The notes under the pieces were generated by a model. The model saw only the letters and a list, made by a program, of their open reading frames with translations. It did no database searches and was not told where the DNA came from. A stretch of 64,000 bases of DNA. Origin: an uncultured Candidatus Puniceispirillum sp. (GTDB lineage Bacteria > Pseudomonadota > Alphaproteobacteria > Puniceispirillales > Puniceispirillaceae). The translations under genes were made by a program, and so were the position numbers. Position 1 is the first letter of the stretch, and the number at the start of each line of letters is the position of its first letter. Positions 29,756 to 38,433 of the stretch are shown here, in pieces. The DNA is taken from positions 62,001 through 126,000 of the forward strand of contig CAJJBY010000004.1 in assembly GCA_905182545.1 (NCBI GenBank), read 5' to 3'.

Positions 29756-30613
29756 TAATCGGCGAATCAGGCTTGAAGTATCATTCCGGCTAAAACCATT
29801 GGCGCTTAGCTCGGCATAATAGCCAGCAACAATTTCCGTTACTGGCAAATCAGCGCCATTACGTTTGGCTTCTTCCAAACAAATCCGCAAATCCTTGCGC
29901 ATCCAATCAACGGCAAAGCCGAAATCAAATTCACCTTTGACCATGGTTTCGCCGCGATTAACCATTTGCCATGATTGCGCCGCGCCGCCGGAAATAGCCT
30001 CAAGCAGCTTGTCAGTATCAAGACCAGCATCCATCGCAAAGCTCAACCCTTCAGACAAGGCCTGAACAAGACCGGCGATACAGATCTGGTTTACCATCTT
30101 GGCCTGTTGGCCTTTGCCAGCGCCGCCCATATGAACAACCCGCGCCCCATAGCATTCCATCAAAGGCAAAGCCGCGGCAAAAGCAGCGTCATCACCCCCA
30201 ACCATAACGGTCAATTTGCCATTTTCCGCGCCTGCCTGACCACCTGATACTGGCGCATCAAGCGTATGAACACCCATTGCCGTGGCAGCATCATAAACCT
30301 GACGCGCGACATCGGCCGAAACGGTGCTATTATCGATAAAGACCGCGCCGCTTTTCATCGCCGGAATGGCACCATCATCACCAAGCGCAACCGACAAAAC
30401 ATCGGGATCATCGCCAACACAGCAAAACACAAAATCAGCATCCGCCGCCGCCGCCGCCGGTGTTAACGCAGCCGTGCCGCCATGCTGGGCAGCCCATGCT
30501 TCGGATTTGGCCGCTGTCCGGTTATAGACAGTCACCTCATGACCAGCGGCGGCGATATGGCCAGCCATCGGATAGCCCATCACGCCCATACCTAAAAATG
30601 CTACTTTCGACAT
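29744..30613 (-). CDS. NAD(P)-dependent beta-hydroxyacid dehydrogenase (HIBADH/GarR-like)
   Basis: A 289-residue oxidoreductase. It opens with the dinucleotide-binding FLGMGVMGYPMAGH motif, has the substrate-binding signature DAPVSGGQAGAENG at about 117-130 and the catalytic-lysine segment GKGQQAKMVNQ at about 165-175. These define the 3-hydroxyisobutyrate dehydrogenase/tartronate-semialdehyde reductase family; its members are too alike to name the substrate. This copy is intact, unlike two paralogues at about 34.2-35.1 kb and 42.6-43.6 kb. The stop lies inside a 17-base tandem duplication. Confidence 0.85.
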   Translation of the reverse strand: MSKVAFLGMGVMGYPMAGHIAAAGHEVTVYNRTAAKSEAWAAQHGGTAALTPAAAAADADFVFCCVGDDPDVLSVALGDDGAIPAMKSGAVFIDNSTVSADVARQVYDAATAMGVHTLDAPVSGGQAGAENGKLTVMVGGDDAAFAAALPLMECYGARVVHMGGAGKGQQAKMVNQICIAGLVQALSEGLSFAMDAGLDTDKLLEAISGGAAQSWQMVNRGETMVKGEFDFGFAVDWMRKDLRICLEEAKRNGADLPVTEIVAGYYAELSANGFSRNDTSSLIRRLRQF

Positions 30614-30789
30614 CGAATATTCCTTTTCAATTTGCCGGCCAAAACCGAAACGACATTGCTGTCACCGTAATTTGCCATAGCCATTTCTGTCAGCACGATT
30701 ATACTGGGACATATTCGGCGGCGTGATATTAAGTGGCGGCCGATATAACAATCAAAGACCACTTGCGACGACAGGGGTAATCTTAGCGC

Positions 30790-31335
30790 ATGACCGTATT
30801 ATCAAGCCAGCAGGAAATTGACATTCTGATTACCGAAGCCGAAATTGCCGCTCGAACAAATAATCTCTCCCGCCAAATCACCGATCATTACAAAGGCACT
30901 GAACAGCTTGTTGTTGTTGGGCTATTGCGCGGTTCATTTGTTTTCATCGCCGATCTTGTGCGCCGCCTTGCGCTTCCGGTCGAAGTTGATTTCATGACCG
31001 TATCTTCTTATGGCGATGACACGGTTTCATCGCGTCAGGTGCGCATCATTCAAGACCTTGAAACAGTCATTAAAAATCGTGATGTGTTGATTGTCGAAGA
31101 CATCGTTGATACCGGCCACACATTATCGCAAGTGCAAAAAATCCTGTTAACACGATCACCAAAAAGCCTGTCGATTTGTACCTTGCTGAATAAACCATCG
31201 CGCCGCGAAGTTGATGTTGATGTTGATTGGGTTGGGTTTGATATCCCTGATGCCTTTGTAATCGGCTATGGCATTGACTATGCCCAACAAGGGCGCAACC
31301 TGCCGCATATTGGGGTTGTCAAAGCGGTAAAATAG
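30790..31335 (+). CDS. hpt: hypoxanthine phosphoribosyltransferase
   Basis: A 181-residue purine-salvage enzyme that makes IMP (and usually GMP) from free bases and PRPP. The PRPP-binding signature [12 protein letters not shown] is at about residues 101-112, the LLRGSFVF loop at about 45-52, and the base-contacting [15 protein letters not shown] segment near 145-159. Length is normal. It is divergent from the dehydrogenase gene, with about 175 bases between, and stands alone. Confidence 0.93.
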   Translation: MTVLSSQQEIDILITEAEIAARTNNLSRQITDHYKGTEQLVVVGLLRGSFVFIADLVRRLALPVEVDFMTVSSYGDDTVSSRQVRIIQDLETVIKNRDVLIVEDIVDTGHTLSQVQKILLTRSPKSLSICTLLNKPSRREVDVDVDWVGFDIPDAFVIGYGIDYAQQGRNLPHIGVVKAVK

Positions 31336-31414
31336 CCGGCCAGCTTTTCAGCCCTGTAATCACTTTCTGATCATCAAATGGCCGCCGTTATTCGCGCCAC
31401 ATCATCAGGCTAAT

Positions 31415-32412
31415 CTAGGCATTCACATCGACAACCAATCGACCCTGCACTTTACCAGCTAGAATATCAGCCCCAGCCGACGGCACGTCGCCAAGCCCGA
31501 TCACCGTCATCGCAGCCAATAATTGCTGCTTTGGCAAATCGCTTGCCAACCGGTTCCATGCCACATCCGCCGATCATAAGATGCCATCACCGAATCGATC
31601 CCCAAAAGCGATACGCCGCGAATAATAAACGGAATTACCGTTGTTGGCAGATCAGCCCCCCCAGCAAGCCCGACTGTTGCCACCGCACCACCATATTTCA
31701 TTTGTGCTAAAGCCCGCGCCAAGATGGTACTGCCAACCGAGTCAATACATCCAGCCCAACTTTCTGATTCAAGCGGCCGCCCGCCACCTTCCAGCATTTC
31801 GGCCCGCGCCAAAACATCATTCGCACCTAGCCCGCGAAGATAGTCGGCACTTTCGGGTCGTCCAGTAACAGCGGTAACAGCATAGCCACGCGCCGCCAAT
31901 AGCGCCGTTGCCACCGACCCAACCCCTCCTGCCGCACCAGTCACCAGCACCGGCCCCTTATCAGGCGTGACGCCGGCATCTTCAAGCGCCAGAACCGACA
32001 ACATGGCAGTCATGCCAGCGGTGCCAATCGCCATTGCCTGCTGGCAATCAAGCCCATCGACGAGCGGCACCAGCCAATCGGCACGCACCTTTGCAAATTG
32101 CGCATAGCCACCCCACCAGATTTCGCCAACACGCCATCCAGTTAATGCCACAAGATCACCTTGCTGGTATCGTTTGTCCGAGCTGCTTACCACCTCGCCA
32201 GCAAAATCAATGCCCGGAATATGTGGATAGTTTCGCACCAACCCGCCCTTACCCGACAGACACAGCCCATCCTTGTAATTGACCGTTGAATATTTGACCG
32301 CAACCAACACTTCGCCATCTGCAGGCAAATCACCATGCTGCAATTCGGTCATCTCATGGCGAATTTTTTTATCTTCATCACGATGCACCATAAGCGCTTT
32401 AAAACTAGACAT
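31415..32412 (-). CDS. acuI: acrylyl-CoA reductase AcuI-like (MDR family), frameshifted near the 3' end
   Basis: A zinc-independent medium-chain reductase of the YhdH/AcuI family, expected to reduce acrylyl-CoA to propionyl-CoA with NADPH. Acrylyl-CoA is an intermediate when DMSP or acrylate is used, and a toxic electrophile. The N-terminal NYKDGLCLSGKG and HIPGIDFAGEV segments and the nucleotide motif GAAGGVGSVA are intact. After GIDSVMASYDRR the frame ends at 31507 with a non-family tail, while the proper C-terminus (AWNRLASDLPKQ to GRLVVDVNA) is present one frame over, ending at 31415. One missing base at about 31560-31590 would restore the gene at about 332 residues. ATG 32412 has a GGAG site. 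Confidence 0.82.
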
Positions 32413-32667
32413 GGCGTGGCTCCTTGATTGCAATTGTACTTCCCTCAATAGCATTTTTCGCCAAAGCCAAACAGCCCAAATCCAAACCCCAAATCATCAC
32501 AAGCAACCAATCGCCGATTCGCCGGCCAATAACGCTAATCAAAGCGGTGCTGATCAAGGCAATGCCATGGCAGAACAGGCGACAAACACCGGTAAAAAGA
32601 GGCTTGGCAATAACAAAACAATCGCTAATGCTGGTATTTGCATCGCCTGAACAGGACAATCAAAACC

Positions 32668-32952
32668 ATGATGCAAATGACCGCTACCGTGACTTGGGCG
32701 TATTTAGCTGCCAATCCTAATGCCCAGCTTGTTGATGTACGAACCAAAGCTGAATGGCGTTTTGTTGGGATTGCCAGTCTGGATGCGCTTGACCAGCAGC
32801 CAGTGCTAATCGAATGGCTTTGTATTGACGGCACTCCAAATGCCGATTTCACCGCCGCTTGGGCGGCATTAAATGTCATTGCTTGGCAAGCGCATGATGA
32901 CGCTATAGTCTTTACTGATGAGGGATCAGCAAACCAAACTGACCAGCCGTAA
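32668..32952 (+). CDS. degenerate, truncated rhodanese-like protein
   Basis: A 94-residue protein whose first half is a clear rhodanese domain start (VDVRTKAEWRFVG, then PVLIEW). The family normally continues to an active-site loop of the form LCRSGxRS and about 40 more residues. Here the corresponding strand reads AIVFTDEGSANQ, with no cysteine, and the protein stops shortly after. I found no remnant of the missing part in the other frames downstream. Either it is a reduced, non-catalytic binding domain or a decayed gene. Its 3' end overlaps the start of the TPR gene by 35 bases. Confidence 0.55.
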   Translation: MMQMTATVTWAYLAANPNAQLVDVRTKAEWRFVGIASLDALDQQPVLIEWLCIDGTPNADFTAAWAALNVIAWQAHDDAIVFTDEGSANQTDQP

Positions 32953-33511
32953 GCCGATTTGGTCAAAAATCATCATGTTTTTGGCAGCATCTATGCTTGC
33001 TTCTGCACCCGCAAATGCCGATCAAAATGATCCAAAGCTGAACAAGTTATTTGCCGCATTACAAACAGGCCTGTCAAATGCGATTGCTGCCAGCCTTGAA
33101 CGCGAAATCTGGACTATTTGGACACGCTATCCAGATGATCAGGTGATTAACCGCCAAATGGATAGGGCTATCAAAATGATGAATGCTGGCCGACTTGATG
33201 ATGCCGAAGCAATGTTCAGCGCCATCATTTCGCGCGAGCCTGCCTTTGCCGAAGCATGGAACAAACGTGCCACAGTTCGGTTTTTTCGCGGCGATGATGC
33301 CGGATCAGCAAATGATATTCTGCAAGTAATCAAATTAGAACCGCGCCATTTTGGTGCGCTGTCAGGGCTTGGCATGATCAAGGTTCGCGCAGGCGATTTT
33401 CAAGGCGCCTTGCAGGCCTATCGCGCCGCCCAGCGCATTAACCCGTTTTTGCCGAATATCGAAGTGATCATTGACAAGCTTGGGCAAAGATTAAAAGGCC
33501 GCGCCCTCTAG
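32918..33511 (+). CDS. exported TPR-repeat protein
   Basis: A 197-residue protein with a hydrophobic segment near residues 15-34 that ends in an APANA-type cleavage site, suggesting export to the periplasm. The mature part is short helical repeats resembling TPRs: AMKMMNAGRLDDAEAMFSAI-like at about 87-105, FAEAWNKRATVRFFRGD at about 110, and HFGALSGLGMIKVRAGDF near 150. Such repeats mediate protein contacts; the partner is unknown. The start codon lies inside the 3' end of the rhodanese-like gene, so coupled translation is likely. A Met at residue 20 is an alternative start. Confidence 0.72.
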   Translation: MRDQQTKLTSRKPIWSKIIMFLAASMLASAPANADQNDPKLNKLFAALQTGLSNAIAASLEREIWTIWTRYPDDQVINRQMDRAIKMMNAGRLDDAEAMFSAIISREPAFAEAWNKRATVRFFRGDDAGSANDILQVIKLEPRHFGALSGLGMIKVRAGDFQGALQAYRAAQRINPFLPNIEVIIDKLGQRLKGRAL

Positions 33512-33672
33512 CAAGATGATTTCATTTGCCTAGTGATACGCGCCTGATTATTTGTTATCATGATCCATGCGGTTCCATATCAGACCTCCAAAAAACACCG
33601 TAAAAGGATATGGTGTTAAGTGGGCAGTCAAGGCATTCACGCCGAGCAGGGATTTAAGGCGGAGCAGAAAAA

Positions 33673-34200
33673 ATGACACATAATGACAGCATCATAAACC
33701 ATTGTCCGCATTGTGACAGCCTTTGCCTTTTGTCACAAAGCGAGATTGATACAGCGCAGGCAGCCAACAAAGCCATTGCCATTACCTGTCATCAGTGTAA
33801 CGCGCAATTCGGTCTTGATCACAGTTGCCCAACTGGCACAAAACGCGCGCGACCAGCCGAGATGAAGATTATCGATTGCCCATCATGCAAAATGGCAATC
33901 ACTATTCCGACACATCTTTCCAGCGATATGAAAATTGATTTATTTTGTCCCTTATGCGATAGCGAAATCCAACAGGCCGATCCAGACAATCAGGTCACAA
34001 CAACACCAACCGCACCGCCAGAGACGCCGAGCCCTATTGCCGAGATCAGCAATGATAATGCCGACAAGCCAGGCCGCGACACCAGCGTAAACCGGGTGCC
34101 ACTTTATTTTCTGATTTTAGTGTGTCTTGCGGTTTATCTTTATTGGGCACGCGAAACCGGTCAATTACCTATTGATCAATGGCTTAAGATTTTGGGATAA
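33673..34200 (+). CDS. zinc-ribbon protein with C-terminal membrane anchor, unknown function
   Basis: A 175-residue protein. Four CxxC pairs are visible (HCPHCDS near residue 11, TCHQCNA near 39, DCPSCKM near 69 and FCPLCDS near 92), forming two probable zinc ribbons. A Pro/Thr-rich linker follows, then one transmembrane helix near the C-terminus (PLYFLILVCLAVYLYWA, about 143-159). The layout resembles the MJ0042-type zinc-finger membrane proteins of Alphaproteobacteria but has no DUF3426 domain that I can see. Function unknown. Confidence 0.62.
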   Translation: MTHNDSIINHCPHCDSLCLLSQSEIDTAQAANKAIAITCHQCNAQFGLDHSCPTGTKRARPAEMKIIDCPSCKMAITIPTHLSSDMKIDLFCPLCDSEIQQADPDNQVTTTPTAPPETPSPIAEISNDNADKPGRDTSVNRVPLYFLILVCLAVYLYWARETGQLPIDQWLKILG

Positions 34201-34217
34201 CCTCATAACCTGGCTCT

Positions 34218-35145
34218 TCAGAGCTCATCATCTGTCATTTCTGCCGGAAATCCAGCTGCCAGAATTTGTGTATTGCAGGCTTCTTCCAGCCTTTTAATGA
34301 TATTTGGCGACCACTCACGCGGTCCGAAACGTGCCTGACCATCTTCGAAAATTTTGATCAAAAGTGGTGAGACTTCAAGCGGCACATTATGCTGTTCGGC
34401 AATCGATTGAAAAAGACCAATATCCTTTAGCACCAAATCCATGGTGAAATTGATATCGCGGCTGCCATTCAAAATTACCTGACTTTCAGTTTCATGAACA
34501 AAGGAATTGCCCGATGAAATGCGGATCGCCTCATAGGTTGTATTCAAATCCATTCCGGCCATTTTTGACGTTATAAGCGCCTCGCTAAGCGAGATCAAAT
34601 TCGCCGTTGCAAGATAATTGGTCATCACTTTCAACACCGATGCCGTGCCAAGCGGGCCGGTATGCAGAACGCGGCGGCCAAGGATCGTCAAAACCGGCAA
34701 TAGCCGCTCGAAAACTCGGCCGGTCGCATCCGGCAAAAATAGCAATATTACCTGTCGCTGCACGTGACAACCACCCGATACAGGACAATCAACCGGGCTG
34801 GCGACTTTGGCTTCGACAAGCGCGCCAAGACGTGCAACTTCAGCAGCGTCGGTTGTGCTCATTTCCGCCCAGATTTTGCCAGCGCTTAGGCCTGCAAGAA
34901 CACCGTCATCGGCTTCCATGAACGCAGCGCTTGCCGCTGGTGATGGCAAACAAGTAATGATGATTTCACAAGCTTCGGCCATTGCTTTCGGGCTATCAGC
35001 CCATTTTGCGCCAGCCTCCAGAAACGGTGCCGCAACGATCGCGATCAAGGTCGCGAACCATGACGTCACATTTGTTACGAAGCAAACTGCCAGCCAGCTT
35101 GCCGCCAACATTTCCTAGCCCAATAAATCCAACTGAATGCATTTC
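34218..35145 (-). pseudogene. NAD(P)-dependent beta-hydroxyacid dehydrogenase with three frameshifts
   Basis: A hydroxyacid dehydrogenase gene of about 300 codons whose reading frame changes three times. The N-terminus (HSVGFIGLGNVGGKLAG, start ATG 35145 with a GGAG site) is in one frame. An extra base near 35037 moves the rest (VAAPFLEAGAKWADS onward) into another. A missing base near 34763 puts the substrate segment RAATGNIAIFAGCDRP out of frame, and an extra A at 34711-34714 restores it, leaving about 17 scrambled residues after VSGGCH. The C-terminal part (HTGPLGTASVLKVMTNYLAT) is good family sequence. It is either inactive as written or affected by sequencing errors at short homopolymers. 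Confidence 0.8.
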
Positions 35146-35246
35146 CATCTCCCCCATGGCTTTACTCAGGATAACCAAAACGGCAACCAGCTAGTTGCTG
35201 GAAATAACCTAAAGATAGAGTAAATTTAAATGCAACCTAATTTCGT

Positions 35247-36671
35247 CTAAAGCGTCACCACCCGCATTGAATTTGTTGTGCCAACAACGCCAAATGGCAT
35301 TCCGGCAACAACAACAACCTGCTGGCCTGTGCTGGCCATGCCACGGCTTCGGATTTCGGCAATGGCTTCGGTAATCGCTGATTCGAAATCTTCACTATAG
35401 GCGCTGGCACCGGTATGGGTTCCCCATAGCAAACATAATTTCCGCTGAACATCCAGATGCGGAGTCATCACCAGAAACGGAATTTTAGGCCGTTCACGCG
35501 CAATCCGAACCGCGGTATTGCCCGAACTTGAAAAGGCAACCATCGCCTTGGCCTCAACCGTTTCGGCAAGGGCAACACTGGTTTTTGCAACCGCGTGATA
35601 GACGATATGTTCAACTGGCAATTCACCCGGCCCTGATGCCGGATCTGATCTGATATGCGACTCAGCAGAGCGGACAATCCGCGCCATGAATTCAACCGAT
35701 TCAGCCGGAAAGTTACCTGCTGCTGTTTCGGCAGACAGCATCACCGCATCAGCACCATCAAATACCGCACCGGCAACATCTGATGCTTCGGCGCGCGTTG
35801 GCGTTGGTGCCTCGATCATTGATTCCAGCATCTGCGTTGCAACCACCACCGGCTTGCCAACCATGCGGCATTTTGAAATGATGGTTTTTTGCCAGCCCGG
35901 CACCTGCTCGGGCGGCAATTCAACACCAAGATCGCCCCGTGCCACCATCACGCCATCGGATGCGGCAATGATATCATCAAGGTCATTCAGCGCTGCTGGC
36001 TTTTCGATTTTCGACATCAATGCCGCCTGCTTGCCAACAATGGTTCGAGCCACAATCACATCGCTGGCGCGTTGCACAAATGACAAGGCCACCCAATCAA
36101 CCCCTTTTTCCAGCGCATAGGCAAGATCGGCCAAATCCTTTTCGGTTAGCGGTGTTGTATCAAGAATGATATCGGGAAGATTAACCCCTTTACGGCTTTT
36201 CAACGGGCCGCCAACAACAACTTCAGCGTCAAAGCTTTGCGTATCAACCGACACCACTTTGAAAACCAGCTTGCCGTCATCCATCAATAATCTGGTACCC
36301 GGATACATCGCCTTGAAAATTTCCGCATGTGGTAGACCAACAATGCTGGCATTGCCCATATCGGTGTTCAGATCAAAAGTAATGCGATCACCATTTTTGA
36401 CGATTGTCTCATCGGCAACTTTACCAACGCGGAATTTCGGCCCTTGCAAATCGGCAAGAATACAGCATGGCGTGCCAGTTTTGGCTTCAAGCGCCCGAAT
36501 AGCATCAATGCGCGCACCCTGTTCTTCGCGCGTGCCATGCGAAAAATTCAACCGGAAGACATTCACGCCAGCGGTCACTAATTTGCCAAGCATGTCAGGG
36601 CTTGATGATGCATCGCCAAGGGTAGCAACAATTTTTGTGGCCCGCTGCGGGTGGGGGATTTCAACACTCAT
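35247..36671 (-). CDS. pyk: pyruvate kinase
   Basis: A 474-residue glycolytic enzyme that makes pyruvate and ATP from phosphoenolpyruvate and ADP. Visible are the N-terminal TKIVATLGDASS block, the catalytic-lysine region MSKIEKPAAL, the metal-binding GDLGVELP and ATQMLESMI near the middle of the barrel, and the C-terminal regulatory domain (MVAFSSSGNTAVRIARERP). Length is normal. I start at ATG 36671 (MSVEIPHP); the frame is open to 36728 without family similarity. It is read divergently from the DapA-family gene across a 396-base spacer. Confidence 0.94.
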   Translation of the reverse strand: MSVEIPHPQRATKIVATLGDASSSPDMLGKLVTAGVNVFRLNFSHGTREEQGARIDAIRALEAKTGTPCCILADLQGPKFRVGKVADETIVKNGDRITFDLNTDMGNASIVGLPHAEIFKAMYPGTRLLMDDGKLVFKVVSVDTQSFDAEVVVGGPLKSRKGVNLPDIILDTTPLTEKDLADLAYALEKGVDWVALSFVQRASDVIVARTIVGKQAALMSKIEKPAALNDLDDIIAASDGVMVARGDLGVELPPEQVPGWQKTIISKCRMVGKPVVVATQMLESMIEAPTPTRAEASDVAGAVFDGADAVMLSAETAAGNFPAESVEFMARIVRSAESHIRSDPASGPGELPVEHIVYHAVAKTSVALAETVEAKAMVAFSSSGNTAVRIARERPKIPFLVMTPHLDVQRKLCLLWGTHTGASAYSEDFESAITEAIAEIRSRGMASTGQQVVVVAGMPFGVVGTTNSMRVVTL

Positions 36672-37067
36672 TGAACTGTATGTCTTTCTTGTAAATTCGG
36701 TTTGAAGGTCGATTTGGGTTCGACCCATGCCATCGACAGCTTAGAAATGGGGATAGCAAGCCAATTAGCGGCAGTAATATGATTCTACGGCCGAAACCGG
36801 TGAAAGCAAAGCGGCATCTTCGATTTCACAAAAATTTCACAAAAGCCCAAAAGACGGGGGCAAGCTTGTGGGAGCATAATATAACCGCTGAAAACCATTT
36901 GCGTAAAACAGCTGCTTGTCGGGTGGCTTGGTCTAGCGGCTTGAGAAACCCGCAATTTACCGTCATAATCATGTTTTGCTAAAATCCTCTGGCGAAATCC
37001 TTTGGGTCTGTTTCTTTTTTCTTTCTGGCCCGTCATTCGATCAGGCCAAATCACGACAGAAAGCACG
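36672..37067. promoter_or_regulatory. 396-base divergent intergenic region between pyk and a DapA-family gene
   Basis: No convincing gene lies here; a 67-codon frame at 36779-36982 resembles nothing I recognise. The only structured element is an abutting direct repeat, ATTTCACAAAA at 36823-36833 and again at 36834-36844. The region should hold both divergent promoters. I see no riboswitch or terminator hairpin in it. Confidence 0.5.
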
Positions 37068-37970
37068 ATGATGATCAAAGGTCTTATTGCCCCTCTTCTT
37101 ACCCCGTTTGACGACAATCTAAATCTCGACCAGTCGCTGTATAGCGATCTTGCCAAACATCTTCTTGCCACTGGCGTTAGCGGGCTTGCCCCTTTTGGGA
37201 CAACTGGCGAGGCACTGTCGGTTAGTCATAGCGAGCGCAAAGCCGCGCTTGAAGGTTTGGTCACGGCAGGTATCGATCCAGCAGTGATGATTCCCGGAAC
37301 CGGCCTTTGCAATCTTCCCGACACGATTGATCTTTGCCAGCATGCTGTCGGGCTTGGTTGTGCTGGTGTTATGGTCTTGCCGCCTTTCTATTTTAAAGGC
37401 ATGAGCGATGCTGGCCTATATGATTATTACGCCCAGCTTATTGCCGGTGTGAATGATCAAAGACTGAAAATCTATCTTTATCATATTCCGCAAGTATCGG
37501 GTGTTGGACTGTCGATTGATCTTGTAAAAAAGCTGCATGATGATTTCCCCAAAGCGATTGTTGGCATCAAAGACAGCTCGGGTGTTTGGGACAATACCAA
37601 GGCTCTTCTTGAGATTGACGGATTGATTGTCTATCCAGGTGCCGAATTGCCAATTATCGAAGCCATCCGGCTTGGCGCGCCCGGTTGCATTTCAGCAACG
37701 GCAAATTTGAACGGAACCGATATTGCCGAAGTGATTGACCTATGTCTTGCTGGCAATTGGGAATTGGCCGAAACCAAACATAAAAAGGTCTGTGCGGTGC
37801 GATTGATGTTCCAAGATTATGCGCCAATCCCCGCACAAAAGGCACTTCTTGCCCGATCAACTGGCCATCGCGCATGGGGCAATCTTCGTGCGCCAATGCG
37901 GCCGATGGATAAGGACAAGCTCGATGCGCTTGCCAATGGGCTTGCCAGTGAATTTGGCATGCATTTCTAG
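37068..37970 (+). CDS. dihydrodipicolinate synthase (DapA/NanA) family aldolase
   Basis: A 300-residue class I aldolase of the pyruvate-dependent DapA superfamily. The GTTGE motif (GTTGEALS) binds the pyruvate carboxylate. YLYHIP carries the catalytic tyrosine and VGIKDSSG the Schiff-base lysine. The tail (PMRPMDKDKLDAL) and divergence from lysine-biosynthetic DapA suggest a catabolic member, such as a KDG- or 4-hydroxy-2-oxoglutarate-type aldolase, but the substrate cannot be named. ATG 37068 and the adjacent ATG 37071 are both usable; the frame is open to 37002. Confidence 0.82.
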   Translation: MMIKGLIAPLLTPFDDNLNLDQSLYSDLAKHLLATGVSGLAPFGTTGEALSVSHSERKAALEGLVTAGIDPAVMIPGTGLCNLPDTIDLCQHAVGLGCAGVMVLPPFYFKGMSDAGLYDYYAQLIAGVNDQRLKIYLYHIPQVSGVGLSIDLVKKLHDDFPKAIVGIKDSSGVWDNTKALLEIDGLIVYPGAELPIIEAIRLGAPGCISATANLNGTDIAEVIDLCLAGNWELAETKHKKVCAVRLMFQDYAPIPAQKALLARSTGHRAWGNLRAPMRPMDKDKLDALANGLASEFGMHF

Positions 37971-38015
37971 CCTTGGTCACATTATTCTATTGTGCGGTTT
38001 AAAAGCGGAGCCTTG

Positions 38016-38417
38016 ATGAAAATCTTTGCGTCATTGATCGTTGTTGGGCTTGCCATTGCCGGAATATTTGCCCTGTTATGGTTTGTCATGCCAAGCTTTA
38101 GCACCCAGTTTGAGCCGCCAAAAATCATTCAAGTCAAAGCCTATCTCGATAATCGCTGTACGGTCACAAATGACGCTTTTGTTGCCGAAGCCCCCGAACA
38201 GGGGCGAACAGCGAAATTTCGCGATGGGATTGCCATCATGCGGCTTCCCGAAAATGCCAAAATCAGGCTTGCCGTTTCACGCGCCTTTCCAGCCTTTACC
38301 TATGAAGACACACCGCAAGATGTGGCACCAATCGTCACCTTGATTGCCGATTGTTCGGTTTCGCCCAAATTGCGGTCAATTTTTGGATCAATGAAAGAAC
38401 GGTTCCAACAGCAATAG
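38016..38417 (+). CDS. single-span envelope protein, unknown function
   Basis: A 133-residue protein with an N-terminal hydrophobic helix (SLIVVGLAIAGIFALLWFVM) and a small periplasmic beta-rich domain. Two cysteines (NRCTVTND and IADCSVSP) could form a disulfide. I do not recognise the family. The ATG at 38016 has a GGAG site upstream; an in-frame start at 37992 is less likely. It follows the DapA-family gene by 45 bases and converges on the CaiB-family gene. Confidence 0.6.
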   Translation: MKIFASLIVVGLAIAGIFALLWFVMPSFSTQFEPPKIIQVKAYLDNRCTVTNDAFVAEAPEQGRTAKFRDGIAIMRLPENAKIRLAVSRAFPAFTYEDTPQDVAPIVTLIADCSVSPKLRSIFGSMKERFQQQ

Positions 38418-38433
38418 TGGCTGGCAATTTTAA

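Noticed and set aside
32940-33060. Missing rhodanese C-terminus in another frame
   Set aside because: Neither alternative frame shows a cysteine loop or the usual tail; the space is taken by the TPR protein's signal peptide.
36779-36982. Small gene in the pyk/DapA-family spacer
   Set aside because: No ribosome site, no recognisable similarity, and composition typical of non-coding sequence.
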